A stretch of 64,000 nt of DNA from JBELHR01 sp042091275 (GTDB lineage Bacteria; Bacteroidota; Bacteroidia; Flavobacteriales; Flavobacteriaceae), in the NCBI GenBank assembly GCA_042091275.1, contig JBELHR010000010.1, positions 4,272-68,271 of the forward strand, read 5' to 3'. Position 1 is the first letter of the stretch. Every line of letters starts with the position of its first letter. Below, in pieces: positions 54,115 to 63,323 of this stretch. The notes under the pieces are model-generated. The model ran no database searches, had not been told where the DNA came from, and worked only from the letters and a program-made list of their open reading frames with translations. The position numbers and the translations under genes were made by a program.

Positions 54115-56451
54115 ATGTTTAGAAAAAGTATCCTCCCAATTTTATTTCTGCTGCTCGTCCTATCGGGTTTTGCTCAAGAAAAAGTACTAAATATTGGAGT
54201 TATAGTTGATCATTTAAACGATCGCTACCAGGAAGACCGGAACCTTCTGTTGGAAGAGATAGACAACGTGATATCGGATGACTTTGATATTCGCGTAAAT
54301 TACGTTTTAGAAAACAGATATAATCTAGAAAAAGCAAGAGAGAATTATGATTTCCTAGATGGCAAAAACCAAGATATTATTTTAGTATTTGGAATTGTAA
54401 ACAATTTGATGGTATATCGCGATCTCAAAGAATTACATTCTCCTACCATAATTTTTGGAGGTATCAATCGCGATTTTGTACCTATCGATTTGGATCGGGC
54501 AAGCTCTGGAATTGACAATTTGAATTACCTTTTAACTCCTCTTTCATACCAAGACGACCTGCGAGATTTCAAAGAATTGTTCAATTTTCAAAACATTGCG
54601 GTTTTGGTAGACCACTACGAGGTAGATTTGCTACCTGTAGACGATGTTATTTCCGATATCATGGAGGACGTAGGTGGGGAATATACGATTTATCCTATTG
54701 ATGAAAACTCGATTGAAAGCTTAGATTTAAGCGGTTATGATGCAGTATATGTTGCCGCAGGTGGAGAGTTAGATAAGGAGGATTACAAACTCTTTATCGA
54801 CGAGATAAAATCTTTTAAGAAACCCTCTTTTTCAGCATATGGTAGAGAAGATGTGGTCTCTGGAATTATGGCTTCCAATCAAACCTCTGGTAATTATCAA
54901 TTAATATTTAGAAGAATTGCTTTAAATATCGAATCAATTGTAGAGGACGGTAAAAACGCCTCGGAACTTCCTGTTCATATGGACTATAACAAAGGACTAA
55001 CCCTCAATTTTAATACAGCCGAAGAGGTTGGAATGGGAATAAAATACAATTTAGTAGCCGAAACTGAATTTGTAGGAACCTTTGATGAACTTAATGCAAG
55101 TAGCAAATACGATTTAGTAGATGTAATTGACATGACTTTGTCCAATAATCTCTCTTTAAAGTCTGCTGAAAAAAATATTGAAATTCAAGGTCAAGAACTA
55201 AAATCTAGTTGGTCGAATTATTTTCCAGATATCAATGCATCCGCGATTGGCGCTTATACCGACCCCGAACTGGCAGAGGTTTCTTTGGGATTAAATCCTG
55301 AGTATAGAACCAAGGGGTCCATTCAACTTAACCAGACTTTATACTCCCAAGATCTGACTACCTTAATTAAAGTAAATAAACTCTTGACAAAGGCCGAACA
55401 GGCTAATTACGATGGTTTTGCTTTGGATGCCGTTCGAGACATTAGCAACGTATACTTCAACTGTTTGGTGTTAAAGACCAATGTTATTATTCAGGCTAAA
55501 AACTTAGAAGTGACGCGGGAAAATTTAAATATAGCTACCGAAAACTTTGAGGCTGGTTATCAGGGAAAAACCGATTTATTGCGATTTACCTCTGAAAAAG
55601 CACAAAATACCCAAGTCTTGATCGAATCTAAAAATCGTCTCGATGAGAGCTTCTACCTGATGAATCAATTATTGAATCAGGACATTGATACTCCAATCGA
55701 TATTTTTGATGTGAGTTTAGACGATGAGAAATTTGATAAATTTTACTATAAACGCTTTATGGATTTGCTCAGTCAGCCAAAGGTGAGAAAGGATTTTGTC
55801 GATTTCCTCGTAGAGGAGGGGTACAATAATGCACCGGAGTTAAAAGCCATAGGATATAGTAAGGAGGCTATTGAAAAACAAAAGAAACTCTATGGACTGG
55901 GAAGAATTATTCCGACGATAGCGCTTCAGGCTCAATACAATAATAATTTTGACCAATGGGGAGTTGGAAGTCAGACCGATCTTCAAATCCCGAGCGATTA
56001 CAACGTTGGACTGAGTCTTACACTACCGATTTTTAATCAAAACAAGAAGAACATAAACAGAAAGACTGCTAGTATCCAACAGGAACAATTGACTTTTGAC
56101 GAAGACAATATTAAACGCTCTATCGAAAAAGATATAAATGATGCAGTTCTTCAGATAATCAACGAAATTGTAAATATTGAGCTATCGGCTGTTTCGGAAG
56201 CTACAGCAAAGGAAGGCTTGGAATTGACCCAAACTTCGTATTCGGAGGGAGCGGTAAACATTATTCAATTAATCGATGCCCAGAGAAATTATCTTCAAGC
56301 GCAATTGGATCAATCTTCTGCTCAATACAATTTTTTAATAGCGAGTTTAAATTTAGAACGATATATAGGATATTTCTTTTTGCTTCATACTCCTGAAGAA
56401 AACCAATCCTTTTTTGATCGTTTTAACCAATATATTTTAGAAAAACAATAA
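54115..56451 (+). CDS. TolC-family outer-membrane factor with N-terminal periplasmic-binding-protein-like domain
   Basis: This 778-residue protein starts at ATG 54115, giving the signal MFRKSILPILFLLLVLSGFAQ; a TTG four codons earlier is less likely. Residues about 23-321 form two Rossmann-like lobes (VLNIGVIVDHLND; DIILVFGIVNN; PTIIFGGIN; NIAVLVDHYEVD; YDAVYVAAGGELD; KPSFSAYGREDV), as in ABC_sub_bind-type binding proteins. From about 332 to the end it is a TolC/OEP protein with two long coiled-coil repeats (YDLVDVIDMTLSNNLSLKSAEKNIEIQ; SYSEGAVNIIQLIDAQRNYLQAQ). Typical OEPs have about 420-480 residues, so the extra 300 is a real extra domain. A ligand-sensing outer-membrane channel is inferred, not shown. 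Confidence 0.85.
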   Translation: MFRKSILPILFLLLVLSGFAQEKVLNIGVIVDHLNDRYQEDRNLLLEEIDNVISDDFDIRVNYVLENRYNLEKARENYDFLDGKNQDIILVFGIVNNLMVYRDLKELHSPTIIFGGINRDFVPIDLDRASSGIDNLNYLLTPLSYQDDLRDFKELFNFQNIAVLVDHYEVDLLPVDDVISDIMEDVGGEYTIYPIDENSIESLDLSGYDAVYVAAGGELDKEDYKLFIDEIKSFKKPSFSAYGREDVVSGIMASNQTSGNYQLIFRRIALNIESIVEDGKNASELPVHMDYNKGLTLNFNTAEEVGMGIKYNLVAETEFVGTFDELNASSKYDLVDVIDMTLSNNLSLKSAEKNIEIQGQELKSSWSNYFPDINASAIGAYTDPELAEVSLGLNPEYRTKGSIQLNQTLYSQDLTTLIKVNKLLTKAEQANYDGFALDAVRDISNVYFNCLVLKTNVIIQAKNLEVTRENLNIATENFEAGYQGKTDLLRFTSEKAQNTQVLIESKNRLDESFYLMNQLLNQDIDTPIDIFDVSLDDEKFDKFYYKRFMDLLSQPKVRKDFVDFLVEEGYNNAPELKAIGYSKEAIEKQKKLYGLGRIIPTIALQAQYNNNFDQWGVGSQTDLQIPSDYNVGLSLTLPIFNQNKKNINRKTASIQQEQLTFDEDNIKRSIEKDINDAVLQIINEIVNIELSAVSEATAKEGLELTQTSYSEGAVNIIQLIDAQRNYLQAQLDQSSAQYNFLIASLNLERYIGYFFLLHTPEENQSFFDRFNQYILEKQ

Positions 56452-56455
56452 TAGG

Positions 56456-57538
56456 ATGAATAGGATAATCTTAATTGCAATTTTGATGCTTACATGTGTG
56501 TCATGTAAAAAAGAGGTAGAAGAGAACATTACGCTAAGACCCGTTACTTACGAGAAAGTTGACTATTTGGACTGGGAAAATTCTCGCGTTTTTACTGGTA
56601 CCTCTCGAGCGAACGAAGTGATAAATCTCAGTTTTAGAAATAGTGGGATTATCACATTATTCAACCTCAAATTAGGTCAAAAAGTAAAAAAAGGCGATTT
56701 GCTTGCAAAACTAGATAATGTTCAAGCGCGTTTAAACTATGAAAGTGCTCTTTCTAGTATGAATAGTGCTGCCTCTCAAATGAATACCTCAAAACTCAAT
56801 TTGGATAGAGTCAGATCCTTATACGAGAAAGGAAGTTCTTCCCTGAGTGATTACGAAAATGCCAAAAACTCTTATCAGACGGCAAAAGGTAGCTACGAAG
56901 CGAGTCAAAGAAGTGTTGATATCCAGCAGGAGCAGATCACTTATGGTTTTTTATATGCTCCGACAAACGGTAAAATTTCAAATATTAGCGCGGAGATAAA
57001 TGAGAATATGTCTGCCGGGCAAATCGTTGCTGTGTTAAACGCGGATGGAAGAAAGGAAATCAGTCTCGGTATTCCAGAAAGTGTCATTAATGAGATAAAA
57101 CTAAAAGAATCTGTTGTTGTCAATTTCACCTCATTGACGGATAAAACCTATACTGGCGTTATTACAGAAGTCGCTCCTTCGATTGATATAAATACCGCTA
57201 CTTACCCTGTAAAGGTCGCTTTGGAAGGAGACACGCAAGATGTGAGGTCTGGAATGTCAGCCTCAGTAACTTTTAATTTTGACAACCCTGACGACGAAAA
57301 GTCAGATGTGATAGGTGTTCCTACAACTGCCGTGGGCGAGGACAGTAAAGGAAATTTTGTCTTTCAGTTGGTGAATGTAAAAGACAATACTGCTACTGCA
57401 AAGAAAAAATATGTGAGTATAGGCAATATGCATTCCAATGGTTTTGAAATCCAAAAAGGACTTAAGAGGGGAGACTTGATCTTGACTGCTGGTCTACAGA
57501 CTATTTTAAATGACCAACAAGTTAAATTGACTAAATAG
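56456..57538 (+). CDS. RND efflux periplasmic adaptor lipoprotein
   Basis: In this 360-residue HlyD/AcrA-type adaptor the lipobox ends at C17 (CVSCKKE), so it is lipid-anchored. The lipoyl halves are NLSFRNSGIITLFNLKLGQKVKKGDLLAKLD and LYAPTNGKISNISAEINENMSAGQ, with a short coiled-coil hairpin between them. The beta-barrel and membrane-proximal domains follow. It starts 4 nt after the outer-membrane factor gene and 6 nt before the pump gene, giving a complete tripartite set. Confidence 0.92.
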   Translation: MNRIILIAILMLTCVSCKKEVEENITLRPVTYEKVDYLDWENSRVFTGTSRANEVINLSFRNSGIITLFNLKLGQKVKKGDLLAKLDNVQARLNYESALSSMNSAASQMNTSKLNLDRVRSLYEKGSSSLSDYENAKNSYQTAKGSYEASQRSVDIQQEQITYGFLYAPTNGKISNISAEINENMSAGQIVAVLNADGRKEISLGIPESVINEIKLKESVVVNFTSLTDKTYTGVITEVAPSIDINTATYPVKVALEGDTQDVRSGMSASVTFNFDNPDDEKSDVIGVPTTAVGEDSKGNFVFQLVNVKDNTATAKKKYVSIGNMHSNGFEIQKGLKRGDLILTAGLQTILNDQQVKLTK

Positions 57539-57544
57539 GACACT

Positions 57545-60500
57545 ATGAATTTAACGCAATTTTCCATCACGAGGAATAGGATCAGTTTGACCTTGTTAGC
57601 TGTTGTTATTATTCTAGGGCTTTCTATCTATCAGAATTTATCGCGGGACTCTATGCCTCCTTATACGGTTCGTGTAGCGAATGTCGTAACTTCATTTCCA
57701 GGAGCCAGCCCGGAGCGGGTCGAACTCTTGGTTACGGATAAAGTAGAGAAAATCACACAAGAAATTCCGGAATTAAAAGAGGTCAGTTCGACCTCGAGAA
57801 CCGGTCTTTCCGTCGTTACGGTTACCTTGGTAGATCAGGTAAAGCCCGAAGATCTTCAAGAGGTATGGGATAGACTGCGCCGTAAACTAAACGATATGCA
57901 GGATCTTCCAGATCAGGTTCATGCTTATCTAGATGACGATGGAATTGGCGAAGTGTATGGAATAGTTCTAGGACTTACTAGTGACGGTTTTTCCTATGCC
58001 GAAATGAAAGATGTCGCCGACGATCTAAAAGATGATTTGATCAAACTAGATAATGCGGCAAAAGTAGAGGTAGGAGGGATACAAGAAGAACGTGTCTTTG
58101 TTGAATTTGACAATGCTCGACTGAAAAACTACGGTTTGACCTCGGCAAAATTACAGTCCATCATCAATTCTACAAATATTCTTAGTTCTGGTGGTCAAAT
58201 TAATTTGGAATCGGAACGAATTATTTTGGAACCAACCGGAAATTATAATTCCATAGAGGATATCGAAAACACTTTGGTCCCAGTTGGTGATGGATCTCAG
58301 GTAGTTTATCTCAAGGATATCACAAAGGTGTCTAAAGGGTATATTTATCCACCGGAACAAATTGTTCAGGTCAATGGTAAACAGGCCATATCGCTTCATA
58401 TAACCTTGAAAGAAGGAGCAAATGTGGTGAAGCTTGGAGAAGAAGTCAACGGTGTTACCGATATTTGGGAGGAAGAACTACCAATTGGACTGGAGTTGCA
58501 AAGGCTTTCCTCCATGGATACCTATGTCGATGATAGTATTAATAATTTTGTATCCAACCTTATACAGTCTATCGTCATTGTTCTTTTGGTAATGCTCGTT
58601 TTCTTAGGTGTTAGAACGGGAAGTATTATTGCGAGTTTAATTCCGATAGTAACGATAACTACTCTTATGATCATGGGGCTTATCGGTATTGGTTTGAATC
58701 AAGTTACTCTTGCCGCACTTATTATGGCGCTTGGTATGATGGTGGATAACGGTATCGTGGTAGTAGAATCTATAATGGTAAAAATGGAAGAGGGAATAGA
58801 TGTAAAAAAAGCAGCTATTGACTCTTGTACCGAATTATTTACTCCTTTGCTGATTTCGACTCTTACTACATCAGCTGCCTTTTTGGCTTTCTTCCTAGCA
58901 GAATCTACAATGGGAGATATAACGGGTCCTATCTTTGTAGTTATTACAATAGCACTACTTAGTTCCTGGATAATTTCTCTATCCATCATCACCTTGTTTT
59001 GCTATTTCTTTTTAAAAGTCAAGCAAAATACAGAACCGAGTTTTGTGGATAGACTGATTGATAAATTAAAAATATACTATAAGGATTTAATCGTTTTCGC
59101 CCTGAATAATAGGATAAAAGTCCTCTCGGGTATTGTAGGTATGTTTATTCTCTCCATGTTTGGATTTAATTATATCGAATTTGTGTTTTTTCCAGATTCG
59201 GATAGAAATATGATTACCGTGGATATCAATTTGCCTCAAGGAACTAAGATTGAATCTACTCAAGAACTAGTAAATCAGATCGATCGTTTTATGTCGGATT
59301 CCCTTTTGGTAAATGAATCTCGACCAAATGGAGTTTCAGATTGGTCTTCCTATATAGGGGCAGGACCTGAATCTTATGATTTGGGATATTCTCCAGATGA
59401 ACCCAACTCTAGTTATGCGCATATATTGGTCAATACCTCAGATGCCATGTATAATAACGACATGATTGACAAACTCGATAGATATTGTTTTAATCAATTT
59501 CCTGACGCAGATATTAAGGTTGGCCCTCTTGGTGCAGGAGGAGGAGGAACTCCAATTGAAATCAAAATTCAAGGAGAAGATCCGGATATTCTAGCAGATT
59601 TATCGGAGCAGGTAAAGTCCAAATTATTAACTATTTCTGGAACGAAAAACGTAAAAGACGATTGGGGTCCTAAATCCAAAAAGTTTGTAATCCTTATCGA
59701 TCAATCTTTAGCGCAAAGCGCTGGTGTTACCAATCAAGATATTGCAACATCTCTACAGACTGTTTTAGATGGTTTTAATGCAGGTTCTTTTCGTGAGGAA
59801 GATAAGTCTATTCCAATAGTAATGCTTTCTAATGATAGCCAGCAAATGAGTTTGGAAAACTTAGAAACCCTCAATATATACGCTCAAAACTCAGGGAAGA
59901 GTATACCTCTAGCTCAAGTTGCTCGTATTGTTCCCCAATGGCAATATGCAAAAGTGAGGCGTTTTGATTTAGATAGAACCATAAATGTTTCTAGTGAGAT
60001 AACTTCGGGTGGAAACACGGCGGAAATTATGGGAGAAGCACTTCCTTGGATAGACGAACAAAAGAAAAATTGGCCTAAGGGTTACGATTATATTTTGGGA
60101 GGAGATGCAAAAAACACCTCTGAAAACATGGGTGCTGTAGTTGCATATTTACCTATATCCGGTTTTATTATCGTGTTTCTGTTAATCATACAATTCAACT
60201 CTTTTAGAAAAATGATTATCGTAGTTACTACTATTCCTTTGGGGATAATTGGAGTGGTTATTGGTCTTTTGTCCTTTAATCAACCCTTTGGTTTTATGCC
60301 GTTTTTGGGGGTTATTTCTTTAGCGGGTATTGTGATTAACAATGCCATCGTTCTCATCGATAGGGTTCAAATTGAAGAGGAGAGTAGGTCGAGTAGGCAA
60401 GATGCAGTTATCATGGCTTGTCTGCAAAGATTTAGACCGATTCTATTGGCGACTTTTACAACGGTACTCGGTATGATTCCGCTATATTTAAGTGGAGGTG

Positions 60501-60655
60501 ATATGTGGGAAGGTATGGCTGTCAGTATCATGATTGGGCTATTGTTTGGAACTATTATCACCTTACTATTTGTTCCTTCTCTCTACTCTTTGATGTACAA
60601 AGTGGATTATAAGGGATATACGTTTAACGAGGAATTACTCAAAGAAGCAGATTGA
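57545..60655 (+). CDS. RND efflux pump, inner-membrane permease (HAE1-like)
   Basis: This 1036-residue 12-segment RND protein has two large periplasmic loops. TM4 carries MALGMMVDNGIVVVESIM, with one Asp followed by Asn where AcrB has two Asp. TM10 carries LAGIVINNAIVLIDRVQ. The N-terminus MNLTQFSITRNRISLTLL and FPGASPERVELLVTDKVEK are family-like. It should be proton-driven, but the altered relay pair places it in a separate HAE branch. The substrate is unknown. Its last four bases overlap the start of the channel-like gene (ATGA). Confidence 0.93.
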   Translation: MNLTQFSITRNRISLTLLAVVIILGLSIYQNLSRDSMPPYTVRVANVVTSFPGASPERVELLVTDKVEKITQEIPELKEVSSTSRTGLSVVTVTLVDQVKPEDLQEVWDRLRRKLNDMQDLPDQVHAYLDDDGIGEVYGIVLGLTSDGFSYAEMKDVADDLKDDLIKLDNAAKVEVGGIQEERVFVEFDNARLKNYGLTSAKLQSIINSTNILSSGGQINLESERIILEPTGNYNSIEDIENTLVPVGDGSQVVYLKDITKVSKGYIYPPEQIVQVNGKQAISLHITLKEGANVVKLGEEVNGVTDIWEEELPIGLELQRLSSMDTYVDDSINNFVSNLIQSIVIVLLVMLVFLGVRTGSIIASLIPIVTITTLMIMGLIGIGLNQVTLAALIMALGMMVDNGIVVVESIMVKMEEGIDVKKAAIDSCTELFTPLLISTLTTSAAFLAFFLAESTMGDITGPIFVVITIALLSSWIISLSIITLFCYFFLKVKQNTEPSFVDRLIDKLKIYYKDLIVFALNNRIKVLSGIVGMFILSMFGFNYIEFVFFPDSDRNMITVDINLPQGTKIESTQELVNQIDRFMSDSLLVNESRPNGVSDWSSYIGAGPESYDLGYSPDEPNSSYAHILVNTSDAMYNNDMIDKLDRYCFNQFPDADIKVGPLGAGGGGTPIEIKIQGEDPDILADLSEQVKSKLLTISGTKNVKDDWGPKSKKFVILIDQSLAQSAGVTNQDIATSLQTVLDGFNAGSFREEDKSIPIVMLSNDSQQMSLENLETLNIYAQNSGKSIPLAQVARIVPQWQYAKVRRFDLDRTINVSSEITSGGNTAEIMGEALPWIDEQKKNWPKGYDYILGGDAKNTSENMGAVVAYLPISGFIIVFLLIIQFNSFRKMIIVVTTIPLGIIGVVIGLLSFNQPFGFMPFLGVISLAGIVINNAIVLIDRVQIEEESRSSRQDAVIMACLQRFRPILLATFTTVLGMIPLYLSGGDMWEGMAVSIMIGLLFGTIITLLFVPSLYSLMYKVDYKGYTFNEELLKEAD

Positions 60656-61326
60656 TGATAAAGCGTTTGTATCCATATAGATTTGAAATATTTCTATTTA
60701 GTCAGATGATAATTATCTTTAACTCAATAGTTTTTCCTGGAGATATTTTTGCGGGCTGGATCGGTCCGCTTAGTTTTCAAATAAATTTTGTCTCTGCACT
60801 GATTCTGCTGTCGAAGAAGAAAAAATTAATGGGCTTATTTGGCTTTTTGGTCATTATAACTACTTTTTTATTGGGGACAACATTTTCCCCAAAATTCAAT
60901 CAAAGTACGATATGGATTATGAGAACCTTTGTCTATTTAATCTTTTATTTCTTTGTAACCACAGAAATTATTCAGCAAGTCTGGAAAATTAAGAATGTCA
61001 ACTCCAAGGCAATATTGGGAATGATAGCAGGTTATATAAGCTTGGGATTGGTCGGATTTTTCTTTTTGTCTTTTGTTTATGCCATAGACCACGAATCCTT
61101 TTCGACCCTTACCTCGCCAAGTGATAACTTAAGCCTGGATTATGTTCAAGACAAACTATTGTATTTTAGTTTTATTACGCTTTTAACGATTGGTTATGGA
61201 GATATGGTGCCACTGACGCCTATTGCGCAAAAGACAACCATCTTTATCGGGTTGTCTGGACAGATGTATCTAACGATTATAACCGCTATAGTAGTTGGTA
61301 AATTTTTAAATAAAAAGAAGGATTGA
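60652..61326 (+). CDS. Small potassium channel-like membrane protein (Ion_trans_2)
   Basis: This 224-residue membrane protein has about four to six hydrophobic segments (about 12-30, 42-55, 60-78, 88-108, 120-145, 195-216). The last pair flanks a pore loop with filter T179-IGYGD184 (LLTIGYGDMVPLTP). No cytoplasmic RCK domain is present. It overlaps the RND pump gene by four bases, so it is the last gene of the efflux operon. A potassium channel here could balance charge during proton-driven efflux; this is inference. The convergent protease gene ends 5 nt away. Confidence 0.85.
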   Translation: MMIKRLYPYRFEIFLFSQMIIIFNSIVFPGDIFAGWIGPLSFQINFVSALILLSKKKKLMGLFGFLVIITTFLLGTTFSPKFNQSTIWIMRTFVYLIFYFFVTTEIIQQVWKIKNVNSKAILGMIAGYISLGLVGFFFLSFVYAIDHESFSTLTSPSDNLSLDYVQDKLLYFSFITLLTIGYGDMVPLTPIAQKTTIFIGLSGQMYLTIITAIVVGKFLNKKKD

Positions 61327-61331
61327 AGACT

Positions 61332-62515
61332 TTATTCTACTTTGATAATTTCAAATTTAACTTCTCCATTTCTAAAGTATTTAATGACATAAGTATCCCC
61401 TGGCTTAAACTTTTTTAATACATCCGGTANNNNNNNNNNNNNNNNNNNNNNNNNNNNNNNNNNNNNNNNNNNNNNNNNNNNNNNNNNNNNNNNNNNNNNN
61501 NNNNNNNNNNNNNNNNNNNNNNNNNNNNNAAGTATTTAATGACATAAGTATCCCCTGGCTTAAACTTTTTTAATACATCCGGTAAGACCAGGAAATTTTC
61601 AGGTTTATCCAGTTTTATTCCAGCAACTTCCAACAGAATATCTCCACCTAGCATTATTTCTTTGCCTTCGATTACGGCTTTGATATATCCTCCGTGAATT
61701 CCTGCTTTTTCAACGATACCTCCAATCGCAGCTTTTTCAATCAGCAAGCCACTTTGTTGGGGTAAATTAAAGATGTTTGCGAGAACCGGTGTGATTACGA
61801 CAAACTCCATTCCGGACCAAAATCGATTTTCTCTCATAAGAATCTGATTTGCTACATTGGATGAGGCACCAAAGCCCATTCCGTTAAAGCCACCGTCCTC
61901 CGATAAAATAAAACTAGCAATACCTATTACCTCTCCCTTCATATTAAAAAGAGGACCTCCAGAGTTACCGGGATTAATAGAGGCATCCGTTTGAATGTAT
62001 TCTACAGTTACAAAATGATCTCCCAAATCGTCATCTTTTATACGACCTGAAATAATTCCCTTTGAAAGAGTTTGTTCTATTCCTCGAGGAGCACCTATAA
62101 TAAACAAGTCATCACCAATATTCGAAGAATCCGAATCTCCAATACTCGCAATGTGTTTCCCTTTAGGTTGAAAGTCTCCTGTTACTTGAATAAGAGCTAC
62201 ATCCGCTAGGGGAGAGGAACTCAATATTTTTGCGGGATAGCTGTCCCCGTCCTTAAATTTCACAGTTACCTTATCTGCAGTATGTACTACATGTGAAGCA
62301 GTCCATATAAGACCGTCATCCGAAATTAATACCCCAGAACCCAAACCACCTACCTCTGAGGTTTGCAGGCGATTGCCTACGGTGGAAATTTGCGTGTTTA
62401 CAGTATTTATAACTACCACTGAGCTAGAAACCTTTTTATAAAGTTTAGCTAAATCTTGACCAAAAGCATTCACGTTTATTGCACATGCTGCGAATATTAC
62501 TATGAGTTTTTTCAT
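61332..62515 (-). CDS. HtrA/DegQ-like periplasmic serine protease with PDZ domain (crosses the false gap)
   Basis: A signal peptide (about 1-19) precedes a trypsin-like domain with H75 (TASHVV), D105 (ADVALIQ) and S185 (NPGNSGGPL), then one PDZ domain (about 255-342). The gene is interrupted by the 100-N gap. Removing the gap and one 55-bp copy gives a continuous 1029-bp frame of 342 residues ending FRNGEVKFEIIKVE and a TAA at 61332. It shares one base with the upstream barrel gene stop, so it is an operon partner and may process or quality-control envelope proteins. Confidence 0.88.
61375..61429. repeat. 55-bp contig-end duplicate, left copy of second gap
   Basis: Identical to 61530-61584. 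Both copies encode the same PDZ-domain residues of the HtrA-like protease, in the same frame. Confidence 0.95.
61430..61529. other. Assembly gap (100 N), probably spurious
   Basis: As with the first gap, the flanks are identical over exactly 55 bases. Collapsing one copy restores an intact protease reading frame, so little or no sequence is missing. Confidence 0.95.
61530..61584. repeat. 55-bp contig-end duplicate, right copy of second gap
   Basis: Identical to 61375-61429, at the opposite edge of the 100-N run. Confidence 0.95.
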
Positions 62516-63150
62516 TATCGTTCTAGTTTAAATACAAGTCCTGCTCCTAAATCCCAATGAACTAATGGTACATTAAAACTTGCACCTCCATCCACGCCAC
62601 CTGTCCCGAACCAAAGACCAACGCCGTTAAATTGCATAGGTAGATTGAGGTTTGAATACAATTTTATACCTACTCGCTCATTCAAATATTTTTTTACTCC
62701 TAAACCTATTACTGCAGAGAAAAACCACTTCGAATCATAGATTTTTGCTTTGTCCCAATATCGGTTTGCTCCCAAGGAAACTTTAGCAAAAGGCAATAGA
62801 CTAGGGTTCTGTCCAAATTCTTTCACCGCACCTAGCTGATAATATTCCACGCCTATATCAAAAGATTCCGCTCTTGAATTTCCAGCAAAACGAACCGCAC
62901 GGGTGTCGATATGCGTATAAGAAAATTCCCCTTGAACCATATCACCTACACCAAAGGCAATTGTAGCTCCAAAGGACATGGCATCCTTGATATCTAATCC
63001 AGCAATACGACCATTATAATATAAATTATTGGCCTCTCCAGAAAAAGTGTAACCAATAAAAGGACTTATTTCAACCGTTTTTTGAGCCTGTACCAATTTA
63101 GGTATGAGTAACATAGCTAACAGGAGACCTACAAGTGTGAAATTTTTCAT
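62515..63150 (-). CDS. Outer membrane beta-barrel protein
   Basis: This 211-residue protein has a signal peptide (about 1-22, ending LVQAQ). The mature part is an eight-stranded OmpA/OmpW-like barrel (VEISPFIGYTFSG, MSFGATIAFGVGDMVQGEFSYTHI, LLPFAKVSLGANRYW, GIKLYSNLNLPMQF, WDLGAGLVFKLER). Function is unknown. Its stop overlaps the protease start by one base, suggesting the two are expressed together. It is divergent from another efflux adaptor gene. Confidence 0.78.
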   Translation of the reverse strand: MKNFTLVGLLLAMLLIPKLVQAQKTVEISPFIGYTFSGEANNLYYNGRIAGLDIKDAMSFGATIAFGVGDMVQGEFSYTHIDTRAVRFAGNSRAESFDIGVEYYQLGAVKEFGQNPSLLPFAKVSLGANRYWDKAKIYDSKWFFSAVIGLGVKKYLNERVGIKLYSNLNLPMQFNGVGLWFGTGGVDGGASFNVPLVHWDLGAGLVFKLER

Positions 63151-63323
63151 ATTAATTTTGATTTTTATCTAATTTAAGCAATAGTTTAAAATACCTAAAG
63201 TTTTCTTAAGAATTCTTTTGTTTCCTGTATTTTGTTTAATTTCGAGCTTTTAAAATTAAACAGAATTTAAACTTTGTTCGCCTATCACATCTATTAGAGG
63301 CACTGAGTTTTAGCTCAAAAAGT

